Shown: positions 1-12,499, numbered from the stretch's first letter. The stretch: DNA of 64,000 bases from Primula veris (GCA_963682055.1 OY821750.1:10356501-10420500); one strand, 5' to 3'. Notes: generated by a model from the sequence alone, not told the origin. A program made the numbers and translations.

Positions 1-1194
1 CCTTTTATCACTTTTTTATTAGTTGTTCACTATGGGAACATATGATAAGTCTCCATAACAAATTAGCTAATAAAGCAAACTTATAAAAGATAGCATATTG
101 AAAATTTTATCGTCCAGCACCATGATAATTAAGCTCACAAACTCATACGGTACTCATGACCACACACCAAACAAAATCAAATGTTAATGATCTTGTTTTA
201 CTTTCGTTCGGACGCCTATAAGTGCGTTCATTAATTAGTGTCGCAATTGTTCAACGTATCATTACTCTATATTATGTCACATTGTTTTACTTTTTAATAA
301 ATGTTAGTATTAAAAAGGGTAAGCCTGAATGCTATTTAATGTATCATTTATATTCAGGGATCAATTTAGTATATCTTTATCAATTTAGTATATCTTTATT
401 TAATGTATCATTGTTTATTGCTATATATTGTAATCCTATCTGGGACTGTGCACTTTGTAAGATACATCCTTTCTGTATATTACTATTCACTACATACATA
501 TATAATATATGATGAGTAAGGTTGATATTTATCACGCTAGCCATATGTTGTGTATACTTTAAATAGTACATAGTATTATGTTAAAACACTTTTGAAAAAT
601 TAGGCGACCCAATCGTTGGATTTCTACAGAATTTTTGGGAAAAAATTCTCTAAGAACTAGGATATTGATGTCTATTCTTGAACAGCCTAATAAAAATGAA
701 GAAAATTTGAAGGAATCAAGAAAGTGTATGATGACACTAAATGTTATTTAGACTGTATATACGGATAGTTATTCATGTAATTTCTGTAAAAGACGACCAC
801 AGGCGTATGGTGGGGTTCAAACGACATAGTAAGGTGGGATATGCTAAGACTTGTACAATCTTTCTTTATGTTGTATTTTTTTGTTGTAAACTAATGATTA
901 CGGGTATATTCTCGAGAACTGGAATAGAAAAGTGATTAAATCACCCAGACAAACAAGAGACAAAAATAGAATTTTATTAGGAGAAAAGATCAATACTTAC
1001 ATCATTTTCAAAACATATAACGACTAAAATCTTATTAGTCAAAATTTACATAACTAAAAATTTCTTCCATAAAGGTACAACTATCCAACAAATAATTCAA
1101 AACCCCACTCCAACACACAACTTCATCGCTACCTACCACCATCACCAACAACCATCTACCCACTCACACCAGTGCTCTAACAAAGCTCTGGCGA
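1..1194. other. AT-rich intergenic sequence, no gene seen
   Basis: No coding region, RNA gene or element boundary can be supported here. Open frames are short, low in complexity and resemble no family I know. There is a short direct repeat around 360-400. Confidence 0.6.
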
Positions 1195-1620
1195 GCTTAT
1201 CAGAGCTCTGGACAAGGCAACGTACTGTTGTCCACAGTTTTGTCGTGGTCTACGGAGCTCCTAAAAATTTGTATGTGCTCCGGCTGGCTGCCGAGAGTCC
1301 CCACAAGGCTTTGACGAGTTTACCGGAGCTCCGGAAAGCTTTAACAAGGCTTTGTACCGCTGCCCACAACTCGGACAAGGTTTTCGGAGCTCCTAACACT
1401 GTTCAGAGCTCATGCGGGATGCCAAGAGCTCCAGCAAGGCTCTAACAAACTCCGATATATCCCTAACGGGCTGCCCGAAGCTCTGGGGAGATGTTCAATG
1501 CCTTGGTGAGTTGGCCAAAGCTTAAGTGAGCTACCCGACGGTATAACGGGCTCCGCAACGCAGTGTTGGGCTAATCGGAGTTTCGTTAATGCTTTAATTA
1601 ACCCAAAAAAAAGGGAACTG
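1195..1620. repeat. GC-rich island of degenerate short repeats
   Basis: An abrupt change to GC-richer sequence in an AT-rich background. The motifs GAGCTC, ACAAGGCT and CCGGAGCTC recur at irregular spacing, about every 40-70 bases. Open frames on both strands follow from the composition and match no family I recognise. It may be a decayed satellite or a fragment of a mobile element. Confidence 0.45.
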
Positions 1621-1669
1621 GACAACCGGAGTCTTCTACTTAATATATTTCAAAGATGAAAAGCACATA

Positions 1670-1990
1670 ACCATGATATAGCTCAAAAATGTGCAGCGGC
1701 ATACCTGCATACCTATTGGTATGCGATTGAAAAGTGCATTTCTATAGATATGAGCTTGAAAAAATGCATATCTATTGGTATCAGGTATGCACTTCAAAAG
1801 GTGTATACCAACCAACAATTTATACCTTTCAAAGCTCGATTTTTTACACTTAAAAATATTCCTTTTTCTTTTCATAACAATACGTAAGATTTTTTTAAAA
1901 TGTGCATAAGGAATGCCCCTGCATACCGTGTGGTATATACTTCTAAAAGTGCATAAACAAACTTAAACATAAGAACCAATTGGTGTGAAC
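1670..1990. repeat. Degenerate repeats of a TGCATACC..TTGGTATGC motif
   Basis: Short partly palindromic blocks (TGCATACC, ATTGGTAT, GTGCAT) recur several times between about 1,690 and 1,990. They look like a decayed tandem array. No coding function is apparent. Confidence 0.35.
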
Positions 1991-2499
1991 ATTTAACAAT
2001 GCATATTAATTTATATATTTTTCAAAAAATCCAATTTTAAAAAAAAAAAAACATTATTATCTTTTTGAACGGCATAGTAATCATCATGTGCAAACCAAAT
2101 GGTGTATAAATTTTAAAAAACATCAAAGAAAACGACATATCGAATTTTTCATAGTAAATACTGTAAAAAATAACTTTAAACAATTTTTTTAAATTAAATA
2201 TCCATAATACTAACTCAGATCAAACTTTCCCCAAATAAAGAAACTAATCCGAACCGTAATATTTTTTTTCGAATCAAAAAATCATAACCAACAATCAATT
2301 ACAGTGTCCAACACGTGCAAAACATGGAGAGGTGAGACACGGAAAAACATCTATCTGATATGCGAAAATTCATCTCGTTGACCACGATTGACATTCCGAG
2401 GACACTCGTCACGATACGGGGGAAAGGGTATTTTGTTTACACATGAAACCCAATGTTTTAAATGAAAATAAAAATTTACGATGTTATTTATATTTGTAA

Positions 2500-3092
2500 A
2501 GTTGAGTTTAATATACTAGTTAAAAAAATATCATTATAAAATTATATTATAGTATTAATTTAGATAAAAATATCACCAATTATTTTTGAAAACATCTGAA
2601 CAAGTTTAAAACCCCTCATAATAGGCAAAATGCTATAAAAACCAAAAAAAAATCAAATTAGAAAAATTCATTCATAAGAATGTAGGACATGACGGACACA
2701 AGATCACACATGATCTCACATACACGTGACCACACGAGAGCGACGATATAAATATTAATTAACACGTTTTTATTTTTAGGGCTTTCTTAGAAGAACGCTA
2801 TTTGAGGAACCAATATTTTGGCATTTAAAATATTTTCCCATTTTTTTGGTACTTAAAGAACCAATTTTATATATTTTTTTATGTAATTTAGCTCTATGTT
2901 GGTTCCTTAAAAAATTTAGATCTGGGATCTTGTCAATTGTGTTTGATATGATCTTAAGAAGAGCATCCAGAAAAAAAAATTAAATTATAGATCTCGATTA
3001 GAAGAATTGAAACAAGGAATAAATCTAGGGACAACCGTTGAAATAGCAATGGTGAAAAAAAAAATCAGAAGATTAGTCAGCAGAAACGAATA
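2500..3092 (+). repeat. Left inverted arm of the foldback element
   Basis: Pairs with the complement of 5,093-5,690 over nearly its whole length, with scattered mismatches and small indels. The inner end lies near GTCAGCAGAAACG, matching GTCGGCAGATACG on the complement of the right arm. Confidence 0.7.
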
Positions 3093-4082
3093 AAACTTGA
3101 TTTAGTATACCGAGTTTATTAATTAAATCAGAACACGTCATACTTGATTTGGTTTGGTTTGCCGAGTTTAACAGTTAAAACTTGATTTGGTTTGCCGAGT
3201 TTAACAGTTAAACTTGATTTAGAGTACGAGTTAAAGTTGAGAGTTGAATACGAAATCAAGTTTATTTGCTAAAATGAGTACACTGAATAAAAAAATTGAA
3301 ACATTAGTACATATTTTCAAATTCAACCAAACCCTTTTCAAAATATCTAACGAATTAATAAGATTTTTTATGCATTTCCTAGTTTTCAAGTAAAAACTAA
3401 GATTCCCTTCCTCGATCTTTATGGCAACTAAGTTGTCTCTGTGAGTTATGTGAACTGAAGATTGATTTGTTGGGTTTATCGCTAATCACAGTTTGTTAAA
3501 AAAAAAATATTTTGACACCTCCCAATTATTTATTCTTTCACTTAACATCAGTTTTTCAAATTCGGCACCCATTCAAGGTTCGTAGCTCGCCCCTAATTAA
3601 TACTACTAATTTTAAGGAGACATAGGTCTTTGAAAAAGTCCTCCGGTTTGATTTCAGTCATCATATGTGTAATTGGTATTTACTCTGATGACACGTTTTC
3701 TGTGTAACTCCAAGCAAGCAACCCACCGGGAAGAAAGCCTACTTGATTCGATACATTCAAAGAAGTTCATCTTCCGAATCTCATGTAAATTAGGAATGCC
3801 CCTTCCTAATGCTATAATTTTAGTCAATTCCCTACTCCGCAAACTCTTCACTTAGAATTGAATTGTGATCAAGAATTATTATTGTAAAATAATTAATTTT
3901 GGTCACTTTTCGCTCTTGGGATATGGGTTTACATCTACCTGTTTGGTTTCAAATTTTATTATAGAGTTGTTCTTTCGATATGCATTTGTGTTTCAGATTT
4001 TGATTGTGCATTGTGTTATGGCAATTTTTTTATTACAAACTAAGATACACTTATAGTTTATCTTGTAGTCACTTTTTCGAGA

Positions 4083-5083
4083 GGTTAAAATCAGTTTAAT
4101 GACCTGTGTTTTGGACCAAAATTGATTTGTTGACCTGAGTTTCAAATTTTTTGATTTAGTGACCTGTGCTATGCATTTTTAATGATTTAGTGATGACCTC
4201 CCTCGACTTTTTTGGAACTTTATAGTATAACCTCAAAATTATAAATGAAAATTTCTGTTTGAAAAAAGTTAAATTATAATACTCGGGTTTAATTTTTTAT
4301 AACGCAATAAAAAAAATCTCTAAAATTTAAAAGCTTGTAAAAATGTATTTTATTTTTTACTTTTTCATAATTGTGTAAAATAATCATGCTTCTTATAATT
4401 TTTTTTAAAAACTACTTCGAAAGTAAGAAATTATATTAATATATTTTTTTCAAAAAGAAGAGAACTAAGAACTAATATCGATTTTTGAAGTAAGGCTTTA
4501 TTCTTCAAAAAATTTGTTTAATATATAAATTTTTTTCCAAAATAAATATAGTTCTTAGAAAATGTTGCTTTATCTAAAGAACAAAATTTCCAAAAAAACT
4601 GAGTTCTTTCTAAAGTCGTTTTTTTATTTAGTAAATAATTCAAAAGAAAATGCTTAAGTAGTCATTATATTGTTAAAAGAGAAACAATTTTAGTATAAAT
4701 TTTAAAATCATAAACTAAACCTTTTTAAAAAAAAACTCGTATTTTCTTGAAAAAATGCATTTTTTTTTTTTTTGAGAAAAGTTGCTAAATTGAAAATGTG
4801 TCTTTTCCCAACAAAAATAAAATTATTTGCTTTCTGAAAATGGGTTAATTTGGTTATTTTCATCAATTTTCTAGCTTAATTGTTAATTTCTAATCTACGA
4901 GGACTTACTGTAAATGTTTTAAACTTCTAAAGTTAAGTTTAACGTTTTTCGTCCAAAAAATTAATGGCGGGTCACAAAATCATTAAAAGCGTACAACACG
5001 GGTCATTAAATTAAGATTTTTAAAAGTTATGCTACAAAATCAGTTTTGGTATAAAACACAGGCCACTAAATTGATATTAACCC
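4083..5083. mobile_element. Inverted-repeat element nested in the foldback element
   Basis: About 130 bp at 4,083-4,215 (GGTTAAAATCAGTTTAATGA...) is inverted at about 4,960-5,083 (ending ...AAATTGATATTAACC). Both arms carry the motif ACCTGTGTTTTG or its variant. The middle is AT-rich with no coding frame, so it looks like a ~1-kb MITE. The target duplication is not resolved. Confidence 0.6.
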
Positions 5084-5092
5084 GTTTTCCGC

Positions 5093-5690
5093 GTATCTGC
5101 CGACTAATTTTTTGATTTTTTATCCACCGTTGTGATTTCAACATTTATCCCTAAATTCATTCCTTGTTGTAATTCTTCTGATGGAGATTTATAATTTGAT
5201 TTTTTTGTGTGGATGCTCTTCCTAAAATCATATCAAACACAAATGACAAGATCCTAGATCTAAATATTTTAAGGAACCAACAAAGATCTAATTTACATTT
5301 TAAAAAAAAAAGGTTCCTTAAGTACCAAAAAGAATGGGAAAAATATCTTTAAGTGCCAAAATATTGGTTCCTCAAATAATGTTCTTCTAAGAAAGCCCTA
5401 AAAATAAAGTTGTGTTAATTAATATTTATATATATCATCCTTAGGATCTTGTGTGGTCATGTGTACGTGCGATCATGTGTGATCTTATATCCGCTCTATC
5501 CTACATTCCTATGAATGAATTTTTGTAATTTGGGGTTTTTTCGATTTTTATAGAATTGTGCCTTTTCGGGGGGGTTTTACACTTTTTTGGACGTTTTCAA
5601 AAAAAAAATTGGCGATTTTTTTATCTAAATGAATACTATAATATAATATAAATTTAACAAGGATATTTTCTAACTAATATTAAACTCAAC
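5093..5690 (-). repeat. Right inverted arm of the foldback element
   Basis: Inverted partner of 2,500-3,092. The outer end is TAAACTCAAC at 5,681-5,690, the complement of GTTGAGTTTA at 2,501-2,510. Confidence 0.7.
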
Positions 5691-5851
5691 TGTACATGGT
5701 GGATGGGAAGGAAGAGTTTGAGTTTAATTTAGTTTCATTAGTGGTTTGAAGAATGAGAGTTGCTAAATGGTCATTTATCTTTTACTTATTGCAACCACAA
5801 CTTTTTTTTAGCACTGTTGCAATTACAACTAAAACACATAACTGTGATATG

Positions 5852-6656
5852 TAGGGCTGTAAATGAAACGAACCGAACATGAGTATGTTCATGTTCATGT
5901 TCATGAACTAAAACATTTGTTCATGTTCATGGTCATGTCCATGTTCAGTTCATGTTCATTTAAATACGAACGAAATTTAACGAACATGAACCGAAGGTTT
6001 GACGAGCCGAACACGAGTTGTTCGTAAACATCTAATTTCATTCAAAACATTCAATAATTAAAAAAATATAGTATTTTTTTTCTTTCTGTTAAAATATATT
6101 TTAATTTTATCATTTATTATTATAGTGTTTACTATGATAAACTTGTCAACAGATAAATAAATCATTAGCTAATTAATTTATTTGACATTATAACACAAAT
6201 TTGTCTTAGCTTTTAAGTTTATATATTCTAATAAATTAGAAATTATTTTTTACATACGTGTAATTGATTACTTTCACGAGTCGAGCAATTAACAGTAAAA
6301 TCGATGACTGTATTTATAGTGCAATGATATAAATTATATTAACAAGTTTGAAATAATACAAATATATCATTAATATTATTATATCATAAATAAGTTTATT
6401 AATTTGTAGTGATACTAGTTTTGTTACATCATTAATAAGTTTAATTTTTTTATTTTATCAAATTTTATATATAGTTACACGAACACGAGTTTAGACGAAC
6501 CAAACAGAGTCTTCTTCATGTTCAGTTCATTTAATATACAAACATTATATTCTTGTTCATTATCATGTTCGTTTATAAATGAACGAACATGAACCGAACA
6601 TGAACCGAGCCGAACACGAACGATTTCACAAACATGCCATCTCATTTACAAGTCTA
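5852..6656. mobile_element. Non-autonomous hAT-type element
   Basis: Flanked by a perfect 8-bp direct repeat GTGATATG (5,844-5,851 and 6,657-6,664), the duplication size of hAT elements. The ends are inverted: TAGGGCTGTAAATGA on the left and TAGACTTGTAAATGA on the complement of the right. Subterminal regions are crowded with GTTCATGTTC and CGAACATGAAC motifs, and the middle is AT-rich. There is no transposase, so it would depend on one supplied in trans. Confidence 0.85.
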
Positions 6657-6721
6657 GTGATATGGTAGCCACTAGCAATATGATTAATTAGTGTCGATTT
6701 CCGTCTATTTGAACAGGCTAA

Positions 6722-8208
6722 GAGCAAGCACTACAAATAGTGTCTCATAATATTCCTCATATTAAGGAAAAAACTATCATCTTTTAAGTTTTTTATTTCA
6801 CTTTTTCCATTTACAAAACAGCGGCTTGCTTATAATTTTCCTTACATCTTCAAAAGTATTTGATATTTATTTATTTATTTATAAGGAACACTTTTGGTTT
6901 TTTAGATTTAGGGTGTGTTTGGCGGACAGATTGGAAGCACTTCCTAGGTCCAGAAGCCCATCTAGCAAAATTTTGAGTGTTTGTTAAGTAAAAGCAACCC
7001 ACTTCCCAAAAAGTTCGGAGCATTAATTAGAAGCCCATTTGGGAGAAGTTGTTTTTTGACACTTCTGAAAATAGACTTCCTCACAAAGTCAAAATAAAAA
7101 ATAAATAATAACCAATAGGTACCACTTTTGAAATTATATTACTGCTATCTACCTCCATAATTTCATATTTCCTATACGTACCAATTTTTATTATTTACTT
7201 TATTTACCAAAACACCATACACATATTTCATAAAAAATGGAAAAAAACACATAAAATTATATAAAATGGAAAAAATCTCAAAAAAAATCACAAAAAATCA
7301 CAAAAAATTGTAAAAATTAAAAAAAAAAATGTATTTTTATTAAAAAAATCAATAAAAATCACAAAAAAATTTAAAAAAATAAAAAAAAATCACAAAAAAA
7401 ATAAAAAAATCACAAAATATTATATAAAACAAAAAAAATCACATAAAATTATAAAAAATAAAAAAAATCACAAAATATTATAAAAATATAAAAAATATAA
7501 AAAAAAAATCACAAAAAAATTATAAAAAATGAAAAAATCACAAAAAATCACAAAATTTTAAAAAAATAAAAAATAAATAAAAAAATTTTTATAAAAGATG
7601 AAAAAAATGAAAAAAATCACAAAATATTATAAAAATATAAAAATTATAATTTTTTTGATTTTTTGTTATTTTTATAATTTTTTATGATTTTTTATGATTT
7701 TTGTGATTTTTATAATTTTTTTATTTTTTTTTATTTTGTTGTAATTTAAAACTATTTTTTTTGGGTTTATAGAAAGATAAAATATGTATATTATCGATGT
7801 TTTTTTATTTTTGTAATTGTTTATAAATATTTGGTTTTTAAAGTGATACAGAATTTATTAGTATATTTTTATGTGTTTTTCGTAGTATATGAATTATTGT
7901 GGTATTAAGTCATTTCGAACTTATACATAACAAACGCAGATAAAACTTATAAAAATCAAAATCACTTTTCCACCAGACGCTAATTTTTTCTAAAGTACTT
8001 TTTATATAAGTCACTTTTCAACAGCACTTTTCCAGACAGCACTTTTTAAACCAGCACTTGATTACCAAACAGCATCTTAATAAACATTTTGACTACATGT
8101 AAATTTTGGGCTTATTAAGGGAAGCTGGTGTGATGTTTTTTTGTTAAAAAAGTGGTCTTGTTTCTGATAATATACGTGATTCAAATAGGGCTTTTATAGT
8201 GCTTGCTC
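6722..8208. mobile_element. Outer Harbinger/Tourist-like element
   Basis: The ends are GAGCAAGCACTA and the complementary TAGTGCTTGCTC. A 3-bp duplication TAA flanks it (6,719-6,721 and 8,209-8,211), as for PIF/Harbinger insertions. Most of its length is a second inserted element (6,911-8,076); without that it would be roughly 320 bp, a typical Tourist MITE size. No coding region. Confidence 0.8.
6911..8076. mobile_element. Inner Harbinger-like element nested in the outer one
   Basis: Flanked by TTA on both sides (6,908-6,910 and 8,077-8,079). The ends GGGTGTGTTTGGC and the complement of GCCAAACAGCATC-like sequence (CCAAACAGCATC) are imperfect inverted repeats. The centre (about 7,225-7,745) is nearly pure A then T, with repeated AATCACAAAA and TTTTTGATTTTT blocks that could fold back. 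No transposase. Confidence 0.7.
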
Positions 8209-8211
8209 TAA

Positions 8212-8905
8212 GAATCCAGTTTTTCTTTCTTCTTATATTGAAAATGAAAAAAATTGAAGATGCAAAATTACGAAATATTATATCCTAGGTTACAAAATAT
8301 TCCCTCAAATTTAAGTTAAAATTTCAAAGTTGCAAATTTGTAGTTGCTCAACACCATTCTTCACCTCTGACTTTAAACAAGAAAGTTCAACACTAAATGA
8401 CAAATTTAAATAATAGTTTAATTTCCAATATAGTTAATTAAAATTTCAATACCAGAATGCTAATTCATAAATTAAAAAACAAAATTTAATAAATATACAC
8501 ACTATGAAGTATGAACTCATCGGGGTTTTTTCAAGGGACACAAAATCACAAGTCAAAAACTCTTTCTCGTGACTTTCTCAAATTTAACAGTGATCCACCT
8601 AACAGTCGTCTAATGGCTCTAACCTAATGAAACTTGCAAAGTAAAATTGAAATACTTACACATCAACAATGTTTTCTCGTATCGAGGCGTCACCCTTTAC
8701 CACACCACACATCAAACAACTGGAGCATGACTTTCTTCTTGAGACGCTAAAGAAATAATATCAACTTTGTCATTTCTTTCTACGTACTTATTCATCTTCT
8801 TGCTCATCCTCAAGAATAAAAGGTTAATGACGACGACACTATCTTACCTCTTTCATAATAATGTGACAATTGTGTAAGATTAAGAAAATATCGGCATGGG
8901 TGTGG
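8212..8905. other. AT-rich gap, possible decayed exon on the minus strand
   Basis: No gene can be supported. Between about 8,640 and 8,860 the minus strand reads as a short acidic, exon-like stretch interrupted by stops; this could be chance. Nothing else stands out. Confidence 0.4.
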
Positions 8906-9109
8906 CTATTGTATGGGGTGTGACACTTGGTCTGGCATCATCGTTTCAAAATTTGGGTAGTAACCACAAATACTGTTATCTTGTAACAGCCTCGGATATC
9001 CGGTTATTAACCCTGGAGCTTGCGACAAACGTTCGCCACCACCAGGAACGGCTGTAGAGCCCAGTTTTGACAGCACAAAACTGGGGCCATCAAAATTATA
9101 GGTGACCAT
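8906..9109 (-). other. Unidentified exon-like open frame of 67 codons
   Basis: This minus-strand frame has a composition much closer to real protein than its surroundings: it is Gly/Pro-rich and contains TAVPGGGERLSQAPGLITG. The local GC also rises. I do not recognise the family. It may be an exon fragment captured by a transposon or left by a decayed gene. There is no partner exon nearby. Confidence 0.3.
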
Positions 9110-9967
9110 TTTTTTTCATATATATATGAAATTACTAATATACCATTAATAAATTATACCATTTTATTTTATTACTAATATACAACTGGTCACAAAAAAA
9201 ATCCAAGTTTTATTCCCAAAAAAAAAAAATACATTACAGTCTCTGTCTCTCACAAAGCGTAACAAAAGTACTTAATTTTTTTAAGCTAGCCTACCTTAGT
9301 TTTTTATGGGTCATTGGATCAAAAACAATACAATGGTCAACAAAAACTATGAAAAAAAGATAAGTAAAAAAAGGTTGACACGATTACATATCCGATACTT
9401 TTTAGGTACGATGGATAAATTTGATTTTGATTTTTTACGTAACGTATTTGAAATGCATCCGATAATTTTTCGGTACGGTTGATAAATTTGATTTTTTTTT
9501 CTTCATACGGTGCACTATAATTTAGGGTGTGTTAACCAATAGAATATTTTAGTTTTAATTAATTTTAAATTAATTTTAGGTTAGTAGTTATTTTGAGTTC
9601 ATTAATAGGTGCTGGGTTTTAGTGGGTGACACCCATTTACCGGGTTTACGGTAGTGTTACTATAAAATATAAAATAATGTATCGTAATCGCATTGAGAAC
9701 TTTTTTTTTAACTACCCGTGTTACCGAGGAGTGTCTGTAGGCAATTCTACACAGTAATATTTACATAATTTTTATTGAATATTGGATGAGATTGATTTTG
9801 ATTGAATGACCCAAAAAAATTAGGATAGTCTAACCTAAAAAATGTAGGACAACAAAAATAGATCCGGTTTATTCATATGGGGCTATAACTCATGAGATTT
9901 TTTATGATTATTTAAACAACTAAATATGGGGGTTTTAAGTTAATATTTTAATTGGATAGATTTATTC
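9110..9967. other. AT-rich gap with a short tandem duplication
   Basis: No gene seen. A ~75-bp unit containing CCGATA..TTTTT..GGTACG and GATAAATTTGATTTT occurs twice between about 9,390 and 9,500. The stretch after about 9,560 looks like decayed transposon flank. Confidence 0.45.
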
Positions 9968-9989
9968 TCAATTTTGTGTATATGATTGA

Positions 9990-12499
9990 TTCAGTAATTT
10001 ATTCTTTATCAGATACCTCGATACAAACCTCGCGTCTCGATCCAATATTATCGAAATCGGTACCCCATGAAGTCTAACAATTTCATTCACATACTTTCGT
10101 CCCAAAATTTCCACCGAGTTCGTCATCTTAATTGCAATGAAGTGTGCGGATTTGGTCAAACGGTCGATCACAACCCACACAGCATCATTCCCACTTACAG
10201 ATTTAGGTAAGTTCGTCACAAAATCCATTGCTATCATTTCCCACTTCCATTCCGCCACCGGTAAGGGTTGGAGCATACCCGTCGGCCTTTGGTGTTCCGC
10301 TTTCACTTGCTGGCAAGTTAGGCACCTGCTAACTTATGAAGCTACATCTCGTTTCATTCCGGGCCACCAAAATTGTCTCTTCGCATCGTGATACATTTTC
10401 GTCCCGCCGGGATGAATGGCTAATTGGGAGTGGTGAAACTCCCTTAATACCTCGTTTCTCATGTTTTCCGTCACGTAAGTCCTTCCCTTAAATCGTAGTC
10501 CTCCATCGGTTCCTTTCGTCCAACCATGTAATCCTTCGGTCAAACTCATCTGTTTCTCATAGTTCTCCACTTTCTCGTCCCCATCTTGTGCTTCCAAAAC
10601 CCTATTCACAAGTTTCGGTTGTACCACTATTGTGTACAAGGTCCCCACATTAACATGCCTCAACTCCAAGTTGAACTCGTTCACTTTTCCCATCATCATC
10701 CATTCCTCGATCGCCACGTGCGCTAAGGTCGCATGGGACTTTCGACTCAAAGCATCCGCCACTACATTGGCCTTTTTCGGGTGATAGTGCAAGTCGTAGT
10801 CGTACTGTTCCAAATATTCCATCCATCATCGTTGTCGCATATTTAGATCCCGTTGGGTAAAAATATACCCTAAGCTCTTGTGATCCGAGAACACTTCGAA
10901 CCTTTCCCCGAACAGATAATGCCTCCACATCTTCAACGCATGAACTATTGCCGCTAGCTCTAGGTCATGTGTCGGATAGTTCTTTTCGTGAACCTTTAGT
11001 TGTCACGAAGCATATGCGATAACCTTTCCGTCTTGCATCAAGACGCAACCCAAACCTTCCTTCGAAGCATCGCAATACAATTGGTAACCCTTCCCCTGCT
11101 CGGGAATAACAAGTATGGGGGAACTAGTCAACCGCTTCTTGAACTCTAGGAAAGCTTCTTCGCAAGTCTCATTCCACACGAACTTCACCCCTTTCTTGGT
11201 TAGGTGAGTCATTGGAGTCGCTAACTTCGAAAAATCCTTGACGAACCGTCGATAATATCCTGCTAAACCCAAGAAACTCCGAACCTCGAACACATTTTTC
11301 GGTTGTGCCCATTTCGAAACCGCCTCAATTTTCGTCGCGTCCACCTTAACCCCTTCTTCCGAGATCACATGTCCAAGAAATTTCACCTCATTTAGCCAAA
11401 ACTCACATTTGCTAAATTTTCCGTAAAGTTGGTTCTCTCTCAACGTGAACAACGCTAAACGGAGATGCTCCTCGTGTTTCTCTCTTGAACTCGAGTAAAT
11501 CAAGATATCGTCGACGAAGACCACCACGAACTTGTCGAGATACTCCTTAAAGATCCGGTTCATTAACTCCATAAATGTCGCTGGCGCATTAGTTAACCCG
11601 AATGGCATGACCACAAACTCATAGTGGCCATATCGGGTCCTAAAGGCCGTTTTTGAAATGTCCTCATCCTTCACCCTTAATTGGTGATAGTCTGATCGCA
11701 AGTCAGTTTTTGAAAAGAACGTTGCTCCCTTCAGTTGGTCAAACAAATCATCAATTCGAGGTAGTGGGTACTTATTCTTAATAGTCACCCTATTTAGCTT
11801 CTGATAGTCAATGCACATCCTCATCGATCCATCCTTCTTTTGCATAAATAAGGTCGGTGCTGCCCACGGTGACGTACTCCGCCTAATAAACCCCCTCTCC
11901 AATAGTTCCTCTAACTGCTTACTTAACTCTTTTAACTCTGCCGGTGCCAAACAGTATGGGGAAATGGCTATGGGTGCCGTTCCCGATACCAAGTCGATAA
12001 AAAAATCTAACCCTCTCTTCGATGTTAACCCCGGTAGAACCTTCGGAAACACATCTCTAAAATCGTCCACTACATTTGGCCACATTTCCACTTCCTCATC
12101 ATTATCCACTATCGAGAGACTAGCCAAAAGATAAGACATGTTGCCCACAACCCGCTTGGAATAATAAGGAATAGAAGAAAGGGTAGCGTCCCTTTCCCCA
12201 CGAAAGAACACCTCATCTCCGGATGAAGTTGTAAGGAAAACTTTTCGTCGAACACAATCGATGAAAGAGTTGAAATGAACCAACCAGTCCATTCCAACTA
12301 TCACGTTGAACCCCGACATCTCTATAACAACTAAATCAAACATAAACATGTGGTCCGCGTCCACCATCTCAGAAGACTGACACACTCGGTCCAACACAAC
12401 TCGACTCCCAACAGGAGTCTCTACAACAATCGGGTTCTCCAGAACCCCAATTTCTAACGACAAAGACTCAATTGACTCCCAACACTTAATAAAATCCAC
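9990..12499 (-). pseudogene. Ty3/Gypsy polyprotein remnant (protease end, RT, RNase H, truncated integrase)
   Basis: Read from 12,499 down, the frame opens inside the aspartic protease (VIVGMDWL at residues 66-73; the catalytic DSG is already lost). Reverse transcriptase follows with the YXDD-type box FVDDILIYS at residues 328-336, then RNase H ([10 protein letters not shown]). The frame is broken by in-frame TGA codons near 11,003 and 10,823 and a stop near 10,334. Beyond these come the HHSQLAIHPG zinc-binding region and an integrase core that ends abruptly after [10 protein letters not shown], before the third catalytic residue. The usual RT motif DLRSGYHQ reads DLRSDYHQ. Gag is absent. It is dead, belongs with the LTR at 13,754-15,604, and lies on the same strand. 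It is probably a chromovirus such as Tekay/Del, but I did not verify the lineage. Confidence 0.9.

Larger units (their letters stand above)
2500..5690. mobile_element. Foldback-type element with ~600-bp inverted arms
   Basis: The sequence from about 2,500 to 3,092 is repeated in inverted, imperfect form at about 5,093-5,690. Matching landmarks on the two arms include GTTGAGTTTAATAT at the outer end, AGATCACACATGAT, AAGAAAGCCCTAAAAAT (complement) and TTTGATATGAT. Such a structure is typical of foldback or Mutator-like non-autonomous DNA elements. No transposase frame is visible inside. I could not define a target-site duplication; the flanks share only a loose TGTAMA. A second, smaller inverted-repeat element sits against the inner edge of the right arm. 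Confidence 0.75.

Noticed and set aside
222..935. Several hydrophobic frames of 60-96 codons
   Set aside because: AT-rich sequence yields Phe/Leu/Ile/Tyr-rich frames by chance; no recognisable domain.
9990..12499. Functional Gypsy polyprotein
   Set aside because: The protease catalytic site and gag are missing, at least three in-frame stops occur, and integrase is truncated.
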